Assembly (NCBI GenBank): GCA_009797885.1 | Contig: WNKP01000001.1 | Span: 124,001 to 188,000 of the forward strand | DNA: 64,000 nt | Direction: 5' to 3' | Source: Flavobacteriaceae bacterium GF1 | Lineage (GTDB): Bacteria > Bacteroidota > Bacteroidia > Flavobacteriales > Flavobacteriaceae | In this document: positions 55,239-64,000 of the stretch, piece by piece | Numbering within the stretch: position 1 is the first letter of the stretch | Layout: each line of letters starts with the position of its first letter | Notes under the pieces: generated by a model | Told to the model about the DNA's origin: nothing | Databases searched by the model: none | Seen by the model: the letters and a program-made list of their open reading frames with translations, nothing else | Program-made: the position numbers and the translations under genes

Positions 55239-57119
55239 TCATTCTATTTTAAAAACAAAGGACTCCAAAGGAGCAAGGCGTATTGGAACCCTGCCGACCC
55301 CATCCTCAACTTTCAGTACCGGATTTGTATTTTCATACAATTGTTCTTTCAGCTGATATTCCTTGGATTCAAGCTGCCATTTGGAAACAATGTCCGGAGG
55401 AAGTTTAAAATTGAAATCGTATGTTTTGGTGGTATCAAAATTTGATATCACAATCAGTTTTTCATCCTTGTCCCACCTCGTGAAAGAAAAAATCCTGTGG
55501 TCGTAGGTTTCCGTATGTTCTTTGTTGTAATAATGGATTTCTTGATATTCCCCCGTCAAGGCCGTGCTTGAAGTTATGAAGTTCAACAAACGCTTGTAGA
55601 AATCCCGAAGTGATTTTTCCCCATCCGATAGCTGTCCTCCATCAAACTTTTTGTTGTTCATCCATCGTTGGTGTGCCGGCACACCGATGTAATCAAAAAT
55701 TGAGGTCCGGGAAGGTTTTCCAAAACCGGCATCTTCCGAACCATCCTCACCAACTTCCTGGCCAAAATAAATCATAGTAGGTGAGCTACTGAGCGTTGCC
55801 GAAACCACCATGGCCGGTTTTGCTATTTCCGCTTTTCCCACAAACTCCGGACTTGCAATACGTTGTTCATCGTGATTTTCCAAAAAATGCAACATGTTAT
55901 GCTCAATATCCTGCAACCCTGATTGCACCGTATGAATGTGATCGGTCCAGCCATAGCCCTTCATGATATGTTTCAGGCTATCGTAAAGTTCCACTTTGTC
56001 ATAGAGATAATCCATTTTCCCCCTGTGGATATAATCCCTGTACAGAGAGGGGTTGTAAACCTCCGCCAATAGGAAAGCATCGGGATTTTTCATTTTGATG
56101 GAAGAATTCATAAAGCTCCAAAACTCCACGGGTACCATTTCTGCCATATCAAAGCGGAAACCATCTACCCCAAGCTCCAACCAGTAAACTGCAATATCGC
56201 GAAACTTGTACCAAGAATCGGGCAATTCCTTGTCTTTCCAAAATTCAAAATGTGCTTTATAATCCTTTTCGGAATAGGGTTGGGGCAGTTCTTCAAAATC
56301 TTTGGAACCATCTGGCCTTATTCCATAATTTACCTTTACCGTTTCATACCAATCGTTAAAATCAGGTTGTGGTAAACGGGAACCGTTCCCCGTCCACTTT
56401 GCAGGGAATTCTTCAAATTTAATGTCGGACAGGGGATGTTCCTCCCCACCCAAGGGCAGGTATCCTCCTTGCCATTCTGGAACTTTAAACGCGGTCCCTG
56501 GAATATAATAGAAGTTGTTATCCCTTGCATATTCCACGGAAGTATCGTCGTTGGCGCCAAAGTCCGTTACCCCTGAAGGATTTTTCAATCCCACGTAATT
56601 TCTTGCTACATGATTGGGCACAATATCAATGAGCACCTTCATCCCATGTTTGTGCGTACGTTGCACCAATGCTTTGAATTCTTCCAACCGATTTGCCGGA
56701 TCCACGGCCAAATCCGGATTTACATTGTAGTAATCCTTTACCGCGTACGGAGATCCTGCCCTTCCTTTGACCACATCGGGATCATCATTTGCAATACCCT
56801 GGGCCGTGTAATCCTTGATTACGGCATGATGCGGAACCCCGGTATACCAAACGTAGGTGACCCCCAAATCCTTAAGTGCAGAAAGCGCCGTATCATCAAA
56901 ATCGAAAAATTTCCCTACCCCATTTTCCTCCAGGGTCCCCCAAGGCTTGTTTGTAGTGTTGGTATTGCCAAAAAGTCGGGTGAATACCTGATAGACCACC
57001 TCCTTACGTTCTTTTTTGGGTAAATCTGTCTGCATTTTGGTTTTTTCTTTTTTGCCCTGTTTACAGGCTACTAACGTAGCAAGTGCCAAAAATACTACCG
57101 TTCGGCTTATCATGGTCAT
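55239..57119 (-). CDS. GH13 alpha-amylase-family lipoprotein
   Basis: A 626-residue lipoprotein (lipobox LATLVACK, Cys19). GH13 catalytic residues: Asp324 (GVDGFRFDMAE), Glu353 (FLLAEVYN) and Asp417 (FLENHDEQR). VLIDIVPNH is the usual second conserved region. The barrel has a long insert around 175-285. A C-terminal beta domain closes the protein. It probably cleaves maltodextrin at the outer membrane or in the periplasm. It overlaps the upstream GH13 gene by 4 bp (ATGA). Confidence 0.92.
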   Translation of the reverse strand: MTMISRTVVFLALATLVACKQGKKEKTKMQTDLPKKERKEVVYQVFTRLFGNTNTTNKPWGTLEENGVGKFFDFDDTALSALKDLGVTYVWYTGVPHHAVIKDYTAQGIANDDPDVVKGRAGSPYAVKDYYNVNPDLAVDPANRLEEFKALVQRTHKHGMKVLIDIVPNHVARNYVGLKNPSGVTDFGANDDTSVEYARDNNFYYIPGTAFKVPEWQGGYLPLGGEEHPLSDIKFEEFPAKWTGNGSRLPQPDFNDWYETVKVNYGIRPDGSKDFEELPQPYSEKDYKAHFEFWKDKELPDSWYKFRDIAVYWLELGVDGFRFDMAEMVPVEFWSFMNSSIKMKNPDAFLLAEVYNPSLYRDYIHRGKMDYLYDKVELYDSLKHIMKGYGWTDHIHTVQSGLQDIEHNMLHFLENHDEQRIASPEFVGKAEIAKPAMVVSATLSSSPTMIYFGQEVGEDGSEDAGFGKPSRTSIFDYIGVPAHQRWMNNKKFDGGQLSDGEKSLRDFYKRLLNFITSSTALTGEYQEIHYYNKEHTETYDHRIFSFTRWDKDEKLIVISNFDTTKTYDFNFKLPPDIVSKWQLESKEYQLKEQLYENTNPVLKVEDGVGRVPIRLAPLESFVFKIE

Positions 57120-59014
57120 CTTTTTTGGTGTACCAGTACTGTAGCTCCCTTTCCATTCATCTGCATAACGGCCCCAAGGGTCTGCGAAGTCCCGGTCACA
57201 ACATTTGTAAATGTTTTGCCCGCAATATCCATTTCGGCAAAGCGATTGAGATCTAAGGCGATGGGTCCATTGTTCTTGTTCAAAATGAGCATGGTAATTT
57301 GATCCGCATCATACCTAAAGAGCGCATACACCCCATCGTAGGGCGCAAAATGTTTGGTATTCCCCGAATGTATGGCGGAGCTCGTTTTCCGGAAGTTCAG
57401 TAACTTCTTCATAAAATCCTGCATTCCCTTTTGGTCTTCGGTCAATCCTTCTCCCGAAAAGGCGTTTACGGTATCCCCGGTCCATCCGCCTGGAAAATCG
57501 GTCCTAATGAGGCCATGATCTCCAGGTTTGGCCGAATTCTGCATTAAGATTTCAGTACCATAATACACCTGTGGAATCCTTGGTGCCGTTAATACAAAGG
57601 CCATTGCCATTTGGGTCAGGGCAACTTCCTCATTCATTTGGGTATGGACACGATCCATATCGTGATTGTCCCCAAAAAGCATAATGGAACTTGGATTGGC
57701 ATAGTGAAAATCATTGGCCAATGCGGTATAGAGCTTTACCAAGCCTTTACCCCATTCCTTTTCAGACTCTTTAAAGGCGGCTGCAAAAGTGGTCTGTATG
57801 GGAAAATCCATGGTTGTGGGCAGATAGGAACGATAACCATCCCTGTTTTTTGCCCCATCTTGCCAATAGCCCACCAAAAGTGGGTTGTCACTCCATTCCT
57901 CTCCTACAATGTTGAAGTTGGGATACTCGCGCATGATATCCTTGGCCCATTGTGCCATGAAGTTTTTATCGGGATAGGGGTAGGTGTCCTGTCTAATGCC
58001 ACCCAGCTTCAACGTTTCAATCCACCAAATACTGTTCTGGATAATATATTTGGCCATAAACGGATTCCTTTGGTTGAGGTCGGGCATGGCCGATACAAAC
58101 CATCCGCCGCTCATTAAGTTCCTGTCGTAGTCCGCGGCATAGGCATCCTGATTGACGGTCCTTTTGTGATTGGACGTTTTTAAAGGCAACCCTTGCTCAT
58201 AATCTTCCTGGAAATTCAACCAATCCCCAAAGGGCAGGTCATCCATCCACCAGTGTTTACTGCCACAATGGTTGGCCACTTGGTCCATGATTAGTTTTAT
58301 GCCCATATCCGCCGCCTTGTTGGAGAGTTCGATATATTCCTCCATAGTCCCAAATCTGGGATCTACCTGATAAAAATCGGTAATGGCATAGCCGTGATAG
58401 GATGATCGGGGCATGTCATTTGTGAGCAATGGGCAAGACCAAATTGCCGTAAAGCCCATATCTCCGATATAATCCAAATGGTCTATGATACCCCGGATAT
58501 CCCCACCATGACGCCCATAATCCTCGTTCCTATCAACTTCGGTTTCACGCATACCCCTCACCACATCATTTTTGGGGTCACCGTTGGCAAAACGGTCGGG
58601 AGTAATGAGATAAATAGCATCGGAACTATCAAATCCCCCAAAATCTTGAGGCTTCTGCACTCGTTGTCCCAACTCATAGGAAAACGAATAAGCCTTTCCT
58701 TTTTTGGGTTTGAACTCAATATCAAAGGTCCCGGCCTCCGCATCCCTGGCGATGACCAAATCCAGGAAAAGGTAATTTGGACTATCGCCCTTTGAAGCCC
58801 TGATTAATCGAATTCCCTCTTTTTGGATAAAGGGCACATGGGTACCTATTTCCTTTCCCTTTACCAAAAGTTGAAGGGTATCCTGTTCAAATCCCACCCA
58901 CCAATTGGGTGGCTCTACACGTTCTATCTGGCTTTGTACCAAACAGGACAAGGACAAAAACACAAGACAGGCCAACTGTCTGCTCCGGTAGAACAAATTA
59001 AAGCTATGATACAT
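57116..59014 (-). CDS. GH13 neopullulanase/cyclomaltodextrinase-like enzyme
   Basis: A 632-residue exported enzyme (signal CLVFLSLSCLVQSQ). An N-terminal Ig-like cyclomaltodextrinase domain (about 30-115, EPPNWWVGFEQDTLQLLVKG) precedes the GH13 barrel with Asp343 (GGIRQDTYPY), Glu372 (IVGEEW) and Asp452 (FGDNHDMDR). The layout matches SusA-type periplasmic neopullulanases. It overlaps the GH65 gene by 11 bp and the next GH13 gene by 4 bp, so the three form one operon. Confidence 0.92.
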   Translation of the reverse strand: MYHSFNLFYRSRQLACLVFLSLSCLVQSQIERVEPPNWWVGFEQDTLQLLVKGKEIGTHVPFIQKEGIRLIRASKGDSPNYLFLDLVIARDAEAGTFDIEFKPKKGKAYSFSYELGQRVQKPQDFGGFDSSDAIYLITPDRFANGDPKNDVVRGMRETEVDRNEDYGRHGGDIRGIIDHLDYIGDMGFTAIWSCPLLTNDMPRSSYHGYAITDFYQVDPRFGTMEEYIELSNKAADMGIKLIMDQVANHCGSKHWWMDDLPFGDWLNFQEDYEQGLPLKTSNHKRTVNQDAYAADYDRNLMSGGWFVSAMPDLNQRNPFMAKYIIQNSIWWIETLKLGGIRQDTYPYPDKNFMAQWAKDIMREYPNFNIVGEEWSDNPLLVGYWQDGAKNRDGYRSYLPTTMDFPIQTTFAAAFKESEKEWGKGLVKLYTALANDFHYANPSSIMLFGDNHDMDRVHTQMNEEVALTQMAMAFVLTAPRIPQVYYGTEILMQNSAKPGDHGLIRTDFPGGWTGDTVNAFSGEGLTEDQKGMQDFMKKLLNFRKTSSAIHSGNTKHFAPYDGVYALFRYDADQITMLILNKNNGPIALDLNRFAEMDIAGKTFTNVVTGTSQTLGAVMQMNGKGATVLVHQKR

Positions 59015-61310
59015 GGTTCATGATTTTAGGGGTAAGCACCACACGTTCACCATTGACCCGTATTGACATTTCTTCATGACCTTGCAATTCAAAATCGGCG
59101 CCTTTATTTGTTACGGTTACCTTAATGATCCTATTCCTAAAATTCACTTTAAATGAATAGGCCTTCCATTGTTTTGGGATTTGGGGCGTAAAACTCAATT
59201 TATCATTGATTACCCGCATACCTCCAAAACCTTCCACTATACTCATCCATGTACCTGCCATGGAAGTAATATGGAGTCCCTCTTCCACTTCTTTATTATA
59301 ATCGTCCAAATCCAGGCGCGAGGTCCTTAGGTAAAACGTATAGGCCTGCTCCATCCTGCCCAACTTTGCGGCCTGAATGCTATGCACACAAGGTGATAGC
59401 GAGGATTCATGGACCGTGAAAGGCTCATAAAAATCAAAATGGCGTTCCAACTCTTTCAAAGCAAAATGGTCTTCAAAAAAATAGAACCCTTGTAATACAT
59501 CTGCCTGTTTTATATAGGGGGAACGAAGAATACGGTCCCAACTCCATTTTTGGTTGATGGGACGTTCGGAGGGGTCCAAATTTTCCACTGGAACCAACTC
59601 CTTGTCCAAAAACCCATCTTGTTGGAGGAAAACTTCATGCTTTTTGGATCTTGGGAAAAACATTTTTTTCGCTACCTCATTCCAACTTTCCACTTCAGTA
59701 TCAGTGACCTTGGTATGGGCAATGATACGGTCATAATCCGTAGGGTATCCTTCCTTTACTTTTTCCAATTGCTCAATGGTAAATTCAATACACCATTTTG
59801 CGAGGTAATTGGTATACCAGTTGTTGTTAACATTGTTCTCGTATTCATTGGGGCCCGTAACGCCAAGAATAACGTATTTTTCCCTATTGGAAGACCAATT
59901 GGCCCTTTGGTGCCAAAAACGAGCGATTCCTATAAGTACTTCCAGTCCCATTTCAGGAATGTAACTGTAGTCCGTGGTATACCTGTAATAGTTATAAATG
60001 GCGAAGGCAATAGCTCCGTTACGATGGATTTCCTCAAAGGTTATCTCCCATTCGTTATGGCATTCCTCCCCATTCATGGTCACCATGGGGTATAGGGCCG
60101 CACCATTACTAAATCCAAGTGATTTAGCATTTTCAATTGCTTTATCAAGGTGGTTATATCGGTACTTCAACAAGTTCCAGGCAACAGTTTGGTTCTTTGT
60201 ACACATATAAAAGGGTAAACAATAGGCCTCGGTATCCCAGTAGGTGCTGCCCCCGTATTTTTCTCCGGTAAACCCTTTGGGACCAATGTTCAATTTGGAA
60301 TCCTTTCCCAGATAGGTCTGATTGAGCTGAAAGATATTAAAGCGAATTCCTTGTTGGGCTTTTATGTCACCTTCTATAGTGATGTCGCTCATTTCCCAAA
60401 TTTGCCCCCAAGCTTCCTTTTGTTGTTGTAAAAGCCCTTCAAAGCCAAGTTGCAAGGCTTTGTCCAGAACTTGATTGGCAACTTGCAACAGCTCATCCTT
60501 CGGATGGTTGCGATCTCCAGTATAGCCCCCAAACTTGGTCAAAACTATTTTTTCTTCTTTATTCACCTTTTGGATAAAGTGCAACCCTATGGATTTAGTG
60601 GTCTTTGTGCCCATTTCCCCTTGAATTGGGTTCCCTTGGTACTCTACCAGGGCCTGCATAAACGTAGTCACAGAAAAATGGGTTTTTAGGGTATGGCTCT
60701 CAATAAATGCGCGGTCACCCTCTGCCGTAACATTGGTAGTGTTCCAGAACTGATCGTCCCAATTGCTGTCTTCATTGTGGATCCCACTGTCCAAATAGGG
60801 ATTGAACTGTATTTCCACATCCCCGTTCAAGGGAACGATCTCATATCTTATGGCCCCTACCTCATCCAAATCCAAGCTTAAAAACCGAGTGGCCTTCACT
60901 TCCAATTGAACCCCATTCGGCATAGTAACTGTAAAACTTCGCCTATACCAACCTTCCCGCATATTGAGTTCCCTACGAAAATGTTCCACTCTCTTGGAAG
61001 TAAACAGATCCAATGGTTCCCCGTCCACGAACACGTTGATCCCAATCCAGTTGGGGGCATTGAGTACTTTGGCAAAGTATTCGGGATAACCGTTTTTCCA
61101 CCATCCCACCCGTGTCTTATCAGGATAATAGACACCAGCTATATAGCTGCCCTGAAATGTAGGGCCCGAGTATTGCTCCTCAAAGTTGGCACGTTGCCCC
61201 ATGGCACCATTACCCAAACTAAAGAGACTCTCTGAGGATTTCACCCGATCGGCATCAAATCCTTCCTCAATAATGGACCAAACATCTGGCCTTATATAAT
61301 CTTGGTTCAT
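59004..61310 (-). CDS. GH65 glycoside phosphorylase, probably maltose phosphorylase
   Basis: A 768-residue GH65 enzyme: N-terminal beta-sandwich (1-270), helical linker, (alpha/alpha)6 barrel (about 320-690) and C-terminal beta sheet. The catalytic acid is Glu489 in GVTGPNEYENN; GGSTYWDTEAYCLPFY is the substrate loop. It should cleave maltose with phosphate to glucose and beta-glucose-1-phosphate in the cytoplasm; trehalose or kojibiose phosphorylase is the alternative. No beta-phosphoglucomutase gene, its usual partner, is found nearby. Confidence 0.9.
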   Translation of the reverse strand: MNQDYIRPDVWSIIEEGFDADRVKSSESLFSLGNGAMGQRANFEEQYSGPTFQGSYIAGVYYPDKTRVGWWKNGYPEYFAKVLNAPNWIGINVFVDGEPLDLFTSKRVEHFRRELNMREGWYRRSFTVTMPNGVQLEVKATRFLSLDLDEVGAIRYEIVPLNGDVEIQFNPYLDSGIHNEDSNWDDQFWNTTNVTAEGDRAFIESHTLKTHFSVTTFMQALVEYQGNPIQGEMGTKTTKSIGLHFIQKVNKEEKIVLTKFGGYTGDRNHPKDELLQVANQVLDKALQLGFEGLLQQQKEAWGQIWEMSDITIEGDIKAQQGIRFNIFQLNQTYLGKDSKLNIGPKGFTGEKYGGSTYWDTEAYCLPFYMCTKNQTVAWNLLKYRYNHLDKAIENAKSLGFSNGAALYPMVTMNGEECHNEWEITFEEIHRNGAIAFAIYNYYRYTTDYSYIPEMGLEVLIGIARFWHQRANWSSNREKYVILGVTGPNEYENNVNNNWYTNYLAKWCIEFTIEQLEKVKEGYPTDYDRIIAHTKVTDTEVESWNEVAKKMFFPRSKKHEVFLQQDGFLDKELVPVENLDPSERPINQKWSWDRILRSPYIKQADVLQGFYFFEDHFALKELERHFDFYEPFTVHESSLSPCVHSIQAAKLGRMEQAYTFYLRTSRLDLDDYNKEVEEGLHITSMAGTWMSIVEGFGGMRVINDKLSFTPQIPKQWKAYSFKVNFRNRIIKVTVTNKGADFELQGHEEMSIRVNGERVVLTPKIMNHVS

Positions 61311-61617
61311 AACAATTGGCTATTTTGTTAAACAAGCGTTTCAATTTCAGCAAAATCTTTTAGATTTTGGCTTTTGTCTTCTTAAAATTTTAAGATGGGT
61401 GTTTACATGTTATTTTTAGTGTGGCCCAACAAAAAGTGATTTACGTTTTAAACAACTTTCTATTTTGAAAAAACCATAAAACTGATGGAGGGACGATGAA
61501 CCATAAGTTCAAATGTCCAGGGCATTCCAAAAAATCATGCATACCACTCAATACCAGAGAAGAAAAATAGGGAGGTAGTACAGCGCGCAAAGATATTATT
61601 TTATTTTGAAATCAAAA
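61311..61617. other. Intergenic region, GH65 promoter side
   Basis: A 307-bp stretch between the LacI gene and the GH65 gene on the same strand. ACAAGCGTTTCA at 61332-61342, close to the GH65 start, has a central CG and resembles a LacI-type half-operator; TTACGTTTTAAAC at 61441 is another weak candidate. No open frame with coding character is seen. Confidence 0.35.
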
Positions 61618-62658
61618 TCAAAAAGTGGATTCCCTTTCGATAAGATTGGTCCTAACGACCTTGGTAAAAAAGGTATCCTCATCCACTTTTTCCTCCAATC
61701 TATCGATCAACATTGTCGCCACGGTCTCACCCAATTGCATGCCATATTGATTAACAGTGGTCAATTTGGGTCTAGAGTATTTGGACAGCACCCCATTTGA
61801 AAAACTAATTATCGAAAGGTCATCGGGCACCTTTAAACCCAACTTTCTACAGATGTTCAACGCTGCAACGGCGTACATTTCATTCACCCCAAAAATGGCA
61901 TCAAAATGTACATTACTGTCCATAAGGTTTTTAATATGTTGTTCAATCACATCTTCCTGTCGCTCTTCGGCAATATTGTCGGGCATTTTAAGGATCAGTT
62001 GATCCTTTATTTCTATGCCATTAAAATCCAATGCTTCCAAATAGCCCTTGGTCCGCTCCCTACCTATGCCCAGGTAGTCCAAAGTAGTGAGGAGGAGTAT
62101 GTGCCGTCTTCCAATATCCACCAACTTCTGTGTAGCTATCCTGGCCGATTCCCTATCATTGACGATTACCTTATCACAGTCCACCTCTTCGACCACCCTA
62201 TCAAAAAGTACAATCGGCATTCCCTGGTTGATAATCTCCTTTAAATGGTGGTAATCCTTTTTGAGCAGGGTCTCCTTGGCGATGGACACCATAAAACCGT
62301 CCACACTGCCATTGACCATCATTTCCATATTAATGACCTCTTTGGCAAAAGATTCGTTGGACACGCCTATGACCACGGTATAGCCCCTTTCATTGGCCGT
62401 TTGCTCCACTCCCGTCATGACCTTGGCAAAGAAGTGGTGGGTAATTTCCGGTATGATGAGACCTATGGTCTTGGTCCGCTGATTCTTTAAACTAAGCGCA
62501 ATACTGTTGGGACGGTAGTTGTAAAACTTCGCAAAGGCCTGCACGGTATCGCGGGTCTCCTGACTAACATCCTTGTTGTTCTTCAATGCCTTCGATACCG
62601 TGGAAATGGAAACATCCAATTCCCTAGCAATCTTCTTTAAAGTCATTTTTGGTTTCAT
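61618..62658 (-). CDS. LacI-family regulator of the maltodextrin locus
   Basis: A 346-residue LacI/PurR-type regulator. The N-terminal helix-turn-helix and hinge are textbook: MTLKKIARELDVSISTVSKALKNNKDVS; the rest is a periplasmic-binding-type sugar sensor (KTIGLIIPEITHHFFAKV). It stands between the GH65-GH13 operon and a divergent susC, so it probably controls both in response to maltose or a related sugar. ATG at 62658 or 62646 may be used. Confidence 0.9.
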   Translation of the reverse strand: MKPKMTLKKIARELDVSISTVSKALKNNKDVSQETRDTVQAFAKFYNYRPNSIALSLKNQRTKTIGLIIPEITHHFFAKVMTGVEQTANERGYTVVIGVSNESFAKEVINMEMMVNGSVDGFMVSIAKETLLKKDYHHLKEIINQGMPIVLFDRVVEEVDCDKVIVNDRESARIATQKLVDIGRRHILLLTTLDYLGIGRERTKGYLEALDFNGIEIKDQLILKMPDNIAEERQEDVIEQHIKNLMDSNVHFDAIFGVNEMYAVAALNICRKLGLKVPDDLSIISFSNGVLSKYSRPKLTTVNQYGMQLGETVATMLIDRLEEKVDEDTFFTKVVRTNLIERESTF

Positions 62659-62774
62659 TCGAAGGATTCTTTGAGAAATACGAAATTAACAAAAAACGGA
62701 CTGAAAAACAGGCTGTTTTTATCAACTACATAATTAAGGAGTGTTACTATTGAAAAATCAAAAAGTTATGCACC

Positions 62775-62790
62775 TGAAAACGTTGTAAAT
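62775..62790. promoter_or_regulatory. Candidate LacI operator
   Basis: TGAAAACGTTGTAAAT: an imperfect palindrome around AACGTT with the central CG usual for LacI-family operators. It lies about 60 bp upstream of the susC -7 element, where activator binding would be possible. Weak evidence. Confidence 0.35.
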
Positions 62791-62796
62791 GGCAAA

Positions 62797-62812
62797 ACTG
62801 ACATTTGTCAGT
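62797..62812. promoter_or_regulatory. ACTGACA-TT-TGTCAGT inverted repeat
   Basis: A 7-bp perfect inverted repeat with a two-base centre, placed 22 bp upstream of the -7 element of the divergent susC. A binding site for a regulator is likely from position; which regulator is unknown. Confidence 0.4.
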
Positions 62813-62834
62813 AAATTTTAACCTTCTCTTAAGA

Positions 62835-62842
62835 TAGTTTTG
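62835..62842 (+). promoter_or_regulatory. susC promoter -7 element TAGTTTTG
   Basis: A perfect match to the Bacteroidota TAnnTTTG element. It would give a leader of about 70 nt before the ATG at 62918. No clear -33 TTG is seen at the usual distance, which fits a promoter needing activation. Confidence 0.5.
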
Positions 62843-62917
62843 GATTTTAAGAAGAAAAATGGGTGGGTAATATCACGCAAGTTAACCAATTTAAATAAAC
62901 TAACTCATATTGATTTT

Positions 62918-64000
62918 ATGAAAAAACTCAAAAAGTTTTTCGCATTGTCACTCCTGTTGGTTCCGCTATGGGGATTCTCCCAGATAACCGTTACGGGAAA
63001 TGTGACCGAGGCCGCTACAGCCTTTCCCATTCCAGGGGCAAATGTATTGATCAAGGGTACGTTAACAGGTACTACTACGGATTTTGACGGTAATTATACG
63101 ATTGAGGCCAACCAAGGGGACATCCTGGTGTTCTCTTACATTGGTTTTACCGCTCAGGAAATTGCCGTAACGGGCAGTACACTAAACGTAGCCCTACAAG
63201 AATCGACCGAACAATTGGATGAGGTAGTGGTTATCGGTTATGGTACCACTACGGTAAAAGATGCCACAGGCTCGGTGGATTTGGTGACCACGGAAGATTT
63301 TAACCAGGGTGTTATTGTCTCAGCCGACCAGTTGCTTGTGGGTAGGGCCCCGGGGATACGGATAACCAACAATGGTGGTGCCCCGGATTCAGCGCCAAAC
63401 ATCAGGATCAGGAGTGGAGCCTCATTAAGTGCCAATAGCTCCCCATTGATCGTAATTGATGGAATCCCCATCGATTCCCGAAATGCTGCGGGGGTCTCCA
63501 ACCCACTTAACCTTATTAACCCCAATGACATTGAAAGCTTTAGTGTCCTAAAAGATGCCTCTGCATCTGCCATTTATGGATCCAGGGCTTCCAATGGGGT
63601 TATCATCATTACCACAAAAAAGGGAACCAGTGGAGAAGCCAAATTCAATTTTTCATCCAATATGTCCTTTGCTACGGTAACCGATCGAATTGATTTGCTG
63701 GATGGGGATGAATATGTGGATTTTATAGACGTCTACAGGAATGAACTTTCCCGATTGGATCCCAATGCTGCAACCCGATTGGGTGTGCCAGTGGGCTCGG
63801 TAGCCACGAGTGAACCAAGCCGGATCATAACCGTTTTGGACGAAGAGGGAAACGAAGTCCAGCGGGAAGTGTTCAATTCGGACTGGCAAGACGCCATTTA
63901 CAGAACGGCAATTACAGCAAATACGGATTTTAGCGTACGTGCCAACCTGTTCAATAAAATTCCCTTTCGGGCATCCCTGGGGTATAGCGATGTTCAAGGT
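62918..64000 (+). CDS. SusC-like TonB-dependent importer, 3' part beyond window
   Basis: An open frame of 361 codons from the ATG at 62918 to the window end. It has a signal peptide (FFALSLLLVPLWGFSQ), a carboxypeptidase regulatory-like domain (about 23-95), the TonB-box region LDEVVVIGYGT (100-110) and a plug domain (GSRASNGVIIITTKKG). It should be the outer-membrane importer for maltodextrins; a susD gene is expected just past the edge. Truncated by the window only. Confidence 0.92.
   Translation, partial: MKKLKKFFALSLLLVPLWGFSQITVTGNVTEAATAFPIPGANVLIKGTLTGTTTDFDGNYTIEANQGDILVFSYIGFTAQEIAVTGSTLNVALQESTEQLDEVVVIGYGTTTVKDATGSVDLVTTEDFNQGVIVSADQLLVGRAPGIRITNNGGAPDSAPNIRIRSGASLSANSSPLIVIDGIPIDSRNAAGVSNPLNLINPNDIESFSVLKDASASAIYGSRASNGVIIITTKKGTSGEAKFNFSSNMSFATVTDRIDLLDGDEYVDFIDVYRNELSRLDPNAATRLGVPVGSVATSEPSRIITVLDEEGNEVQREVFNSDWQDAIYRTAITANTDFSVRANLFNKIPFRASLGYSDVQG

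Overview
The window looks like a chromosomal segment from a marine member of the Flavobacteriaceae (Bacteroidota); I cannot name the genus. The grounds are SusC/SusD outer-membrane pairs, alginate lyases, lipoproteins with short Bacteroidota lipoboxes, TAnnTTTG-type -7 promoter elements, mevalonate-pathway isoprenoid genes, and PKD and DUF4249 proteins. I recognised no rRNA, tRNA, CRISPR array or insertion sequence.

Layout. (1) 0-6 kb is a mixed accessory stretch: a BtrH-type cysteine peptidase/acyltransferase, small lipoproteins and membrane proteins, a Crp/Fnr-type regulator and a GNAT acetyltransferase. Three copies of an ACATATGT palindrome lie in front of genes here. (2) 6.2-12.8 kb is a tightly coupled four-gene outer-membrane operon: exported protein, STN-type TonB receptor, DUF4249 lipoprotein, macroglobulin-like protein. 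(3) 13-38.7 kb is a large alginate-utilisation locus. It holds two SusC/SusD pairs, two PKD surface lipoproteins, two tandem PL7 lyases, a lipoprotein with two lyase domains, KdgF, DEH reductase, an ExuT-like MFS permease, KDG kinase, KDPG aldolase and a GntR regulator. A divergent operon carries an RraA-like protein, a second KDG-kinase-like protein and a BASS-family transporter. (4) 38.7-55.2 kb is mostly core metabolism: VPS10-like protein, RluB, S9 peptidase, nitrilase, UbiA prenyltransferase, mevalonate kinase, diphosphomevalonate decarboxylase, TspO, glycerol kinase and facilitator, a HI0933-type flavoprotein and a glycerophosphodiesterase. (5) 55.2-64 kb is a maltodextrin locus: two GH13 amylases, a GH65 phosphorylase, a LacI regulator and a divergent susC running off the window end.

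How it works together. Inferred alginate route: lyases cut alginate at the surface or in the periplasm, SusCD import oligomers, KdgF linearises unsaturated uronate to DEH, the SDR reduces DEH to KDG, KdgK phosphorylates it, and the aldolase yields pyruvate and glyceraldehyde-3-phosphate. A shared operator (TGGTTAACCA / TTGGTTTACCAA) lies before gntR, both susC genes and the divergent lyase/RraA promoters, tying these units into one regulon.

Most notable signals: the divergent RraA-kinase-BASS operon, whose kinase keeps KDG-contact residues but has lost the NxxE motif; a lyase with two catalytic domains; a coiled-coil hairpin inserted inside a PKD domain; and a segmental duplication that left a kdgF 3'-end relic upstream of the first susC. 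The conserved susC leaders also carry a terminator-like hairpin.
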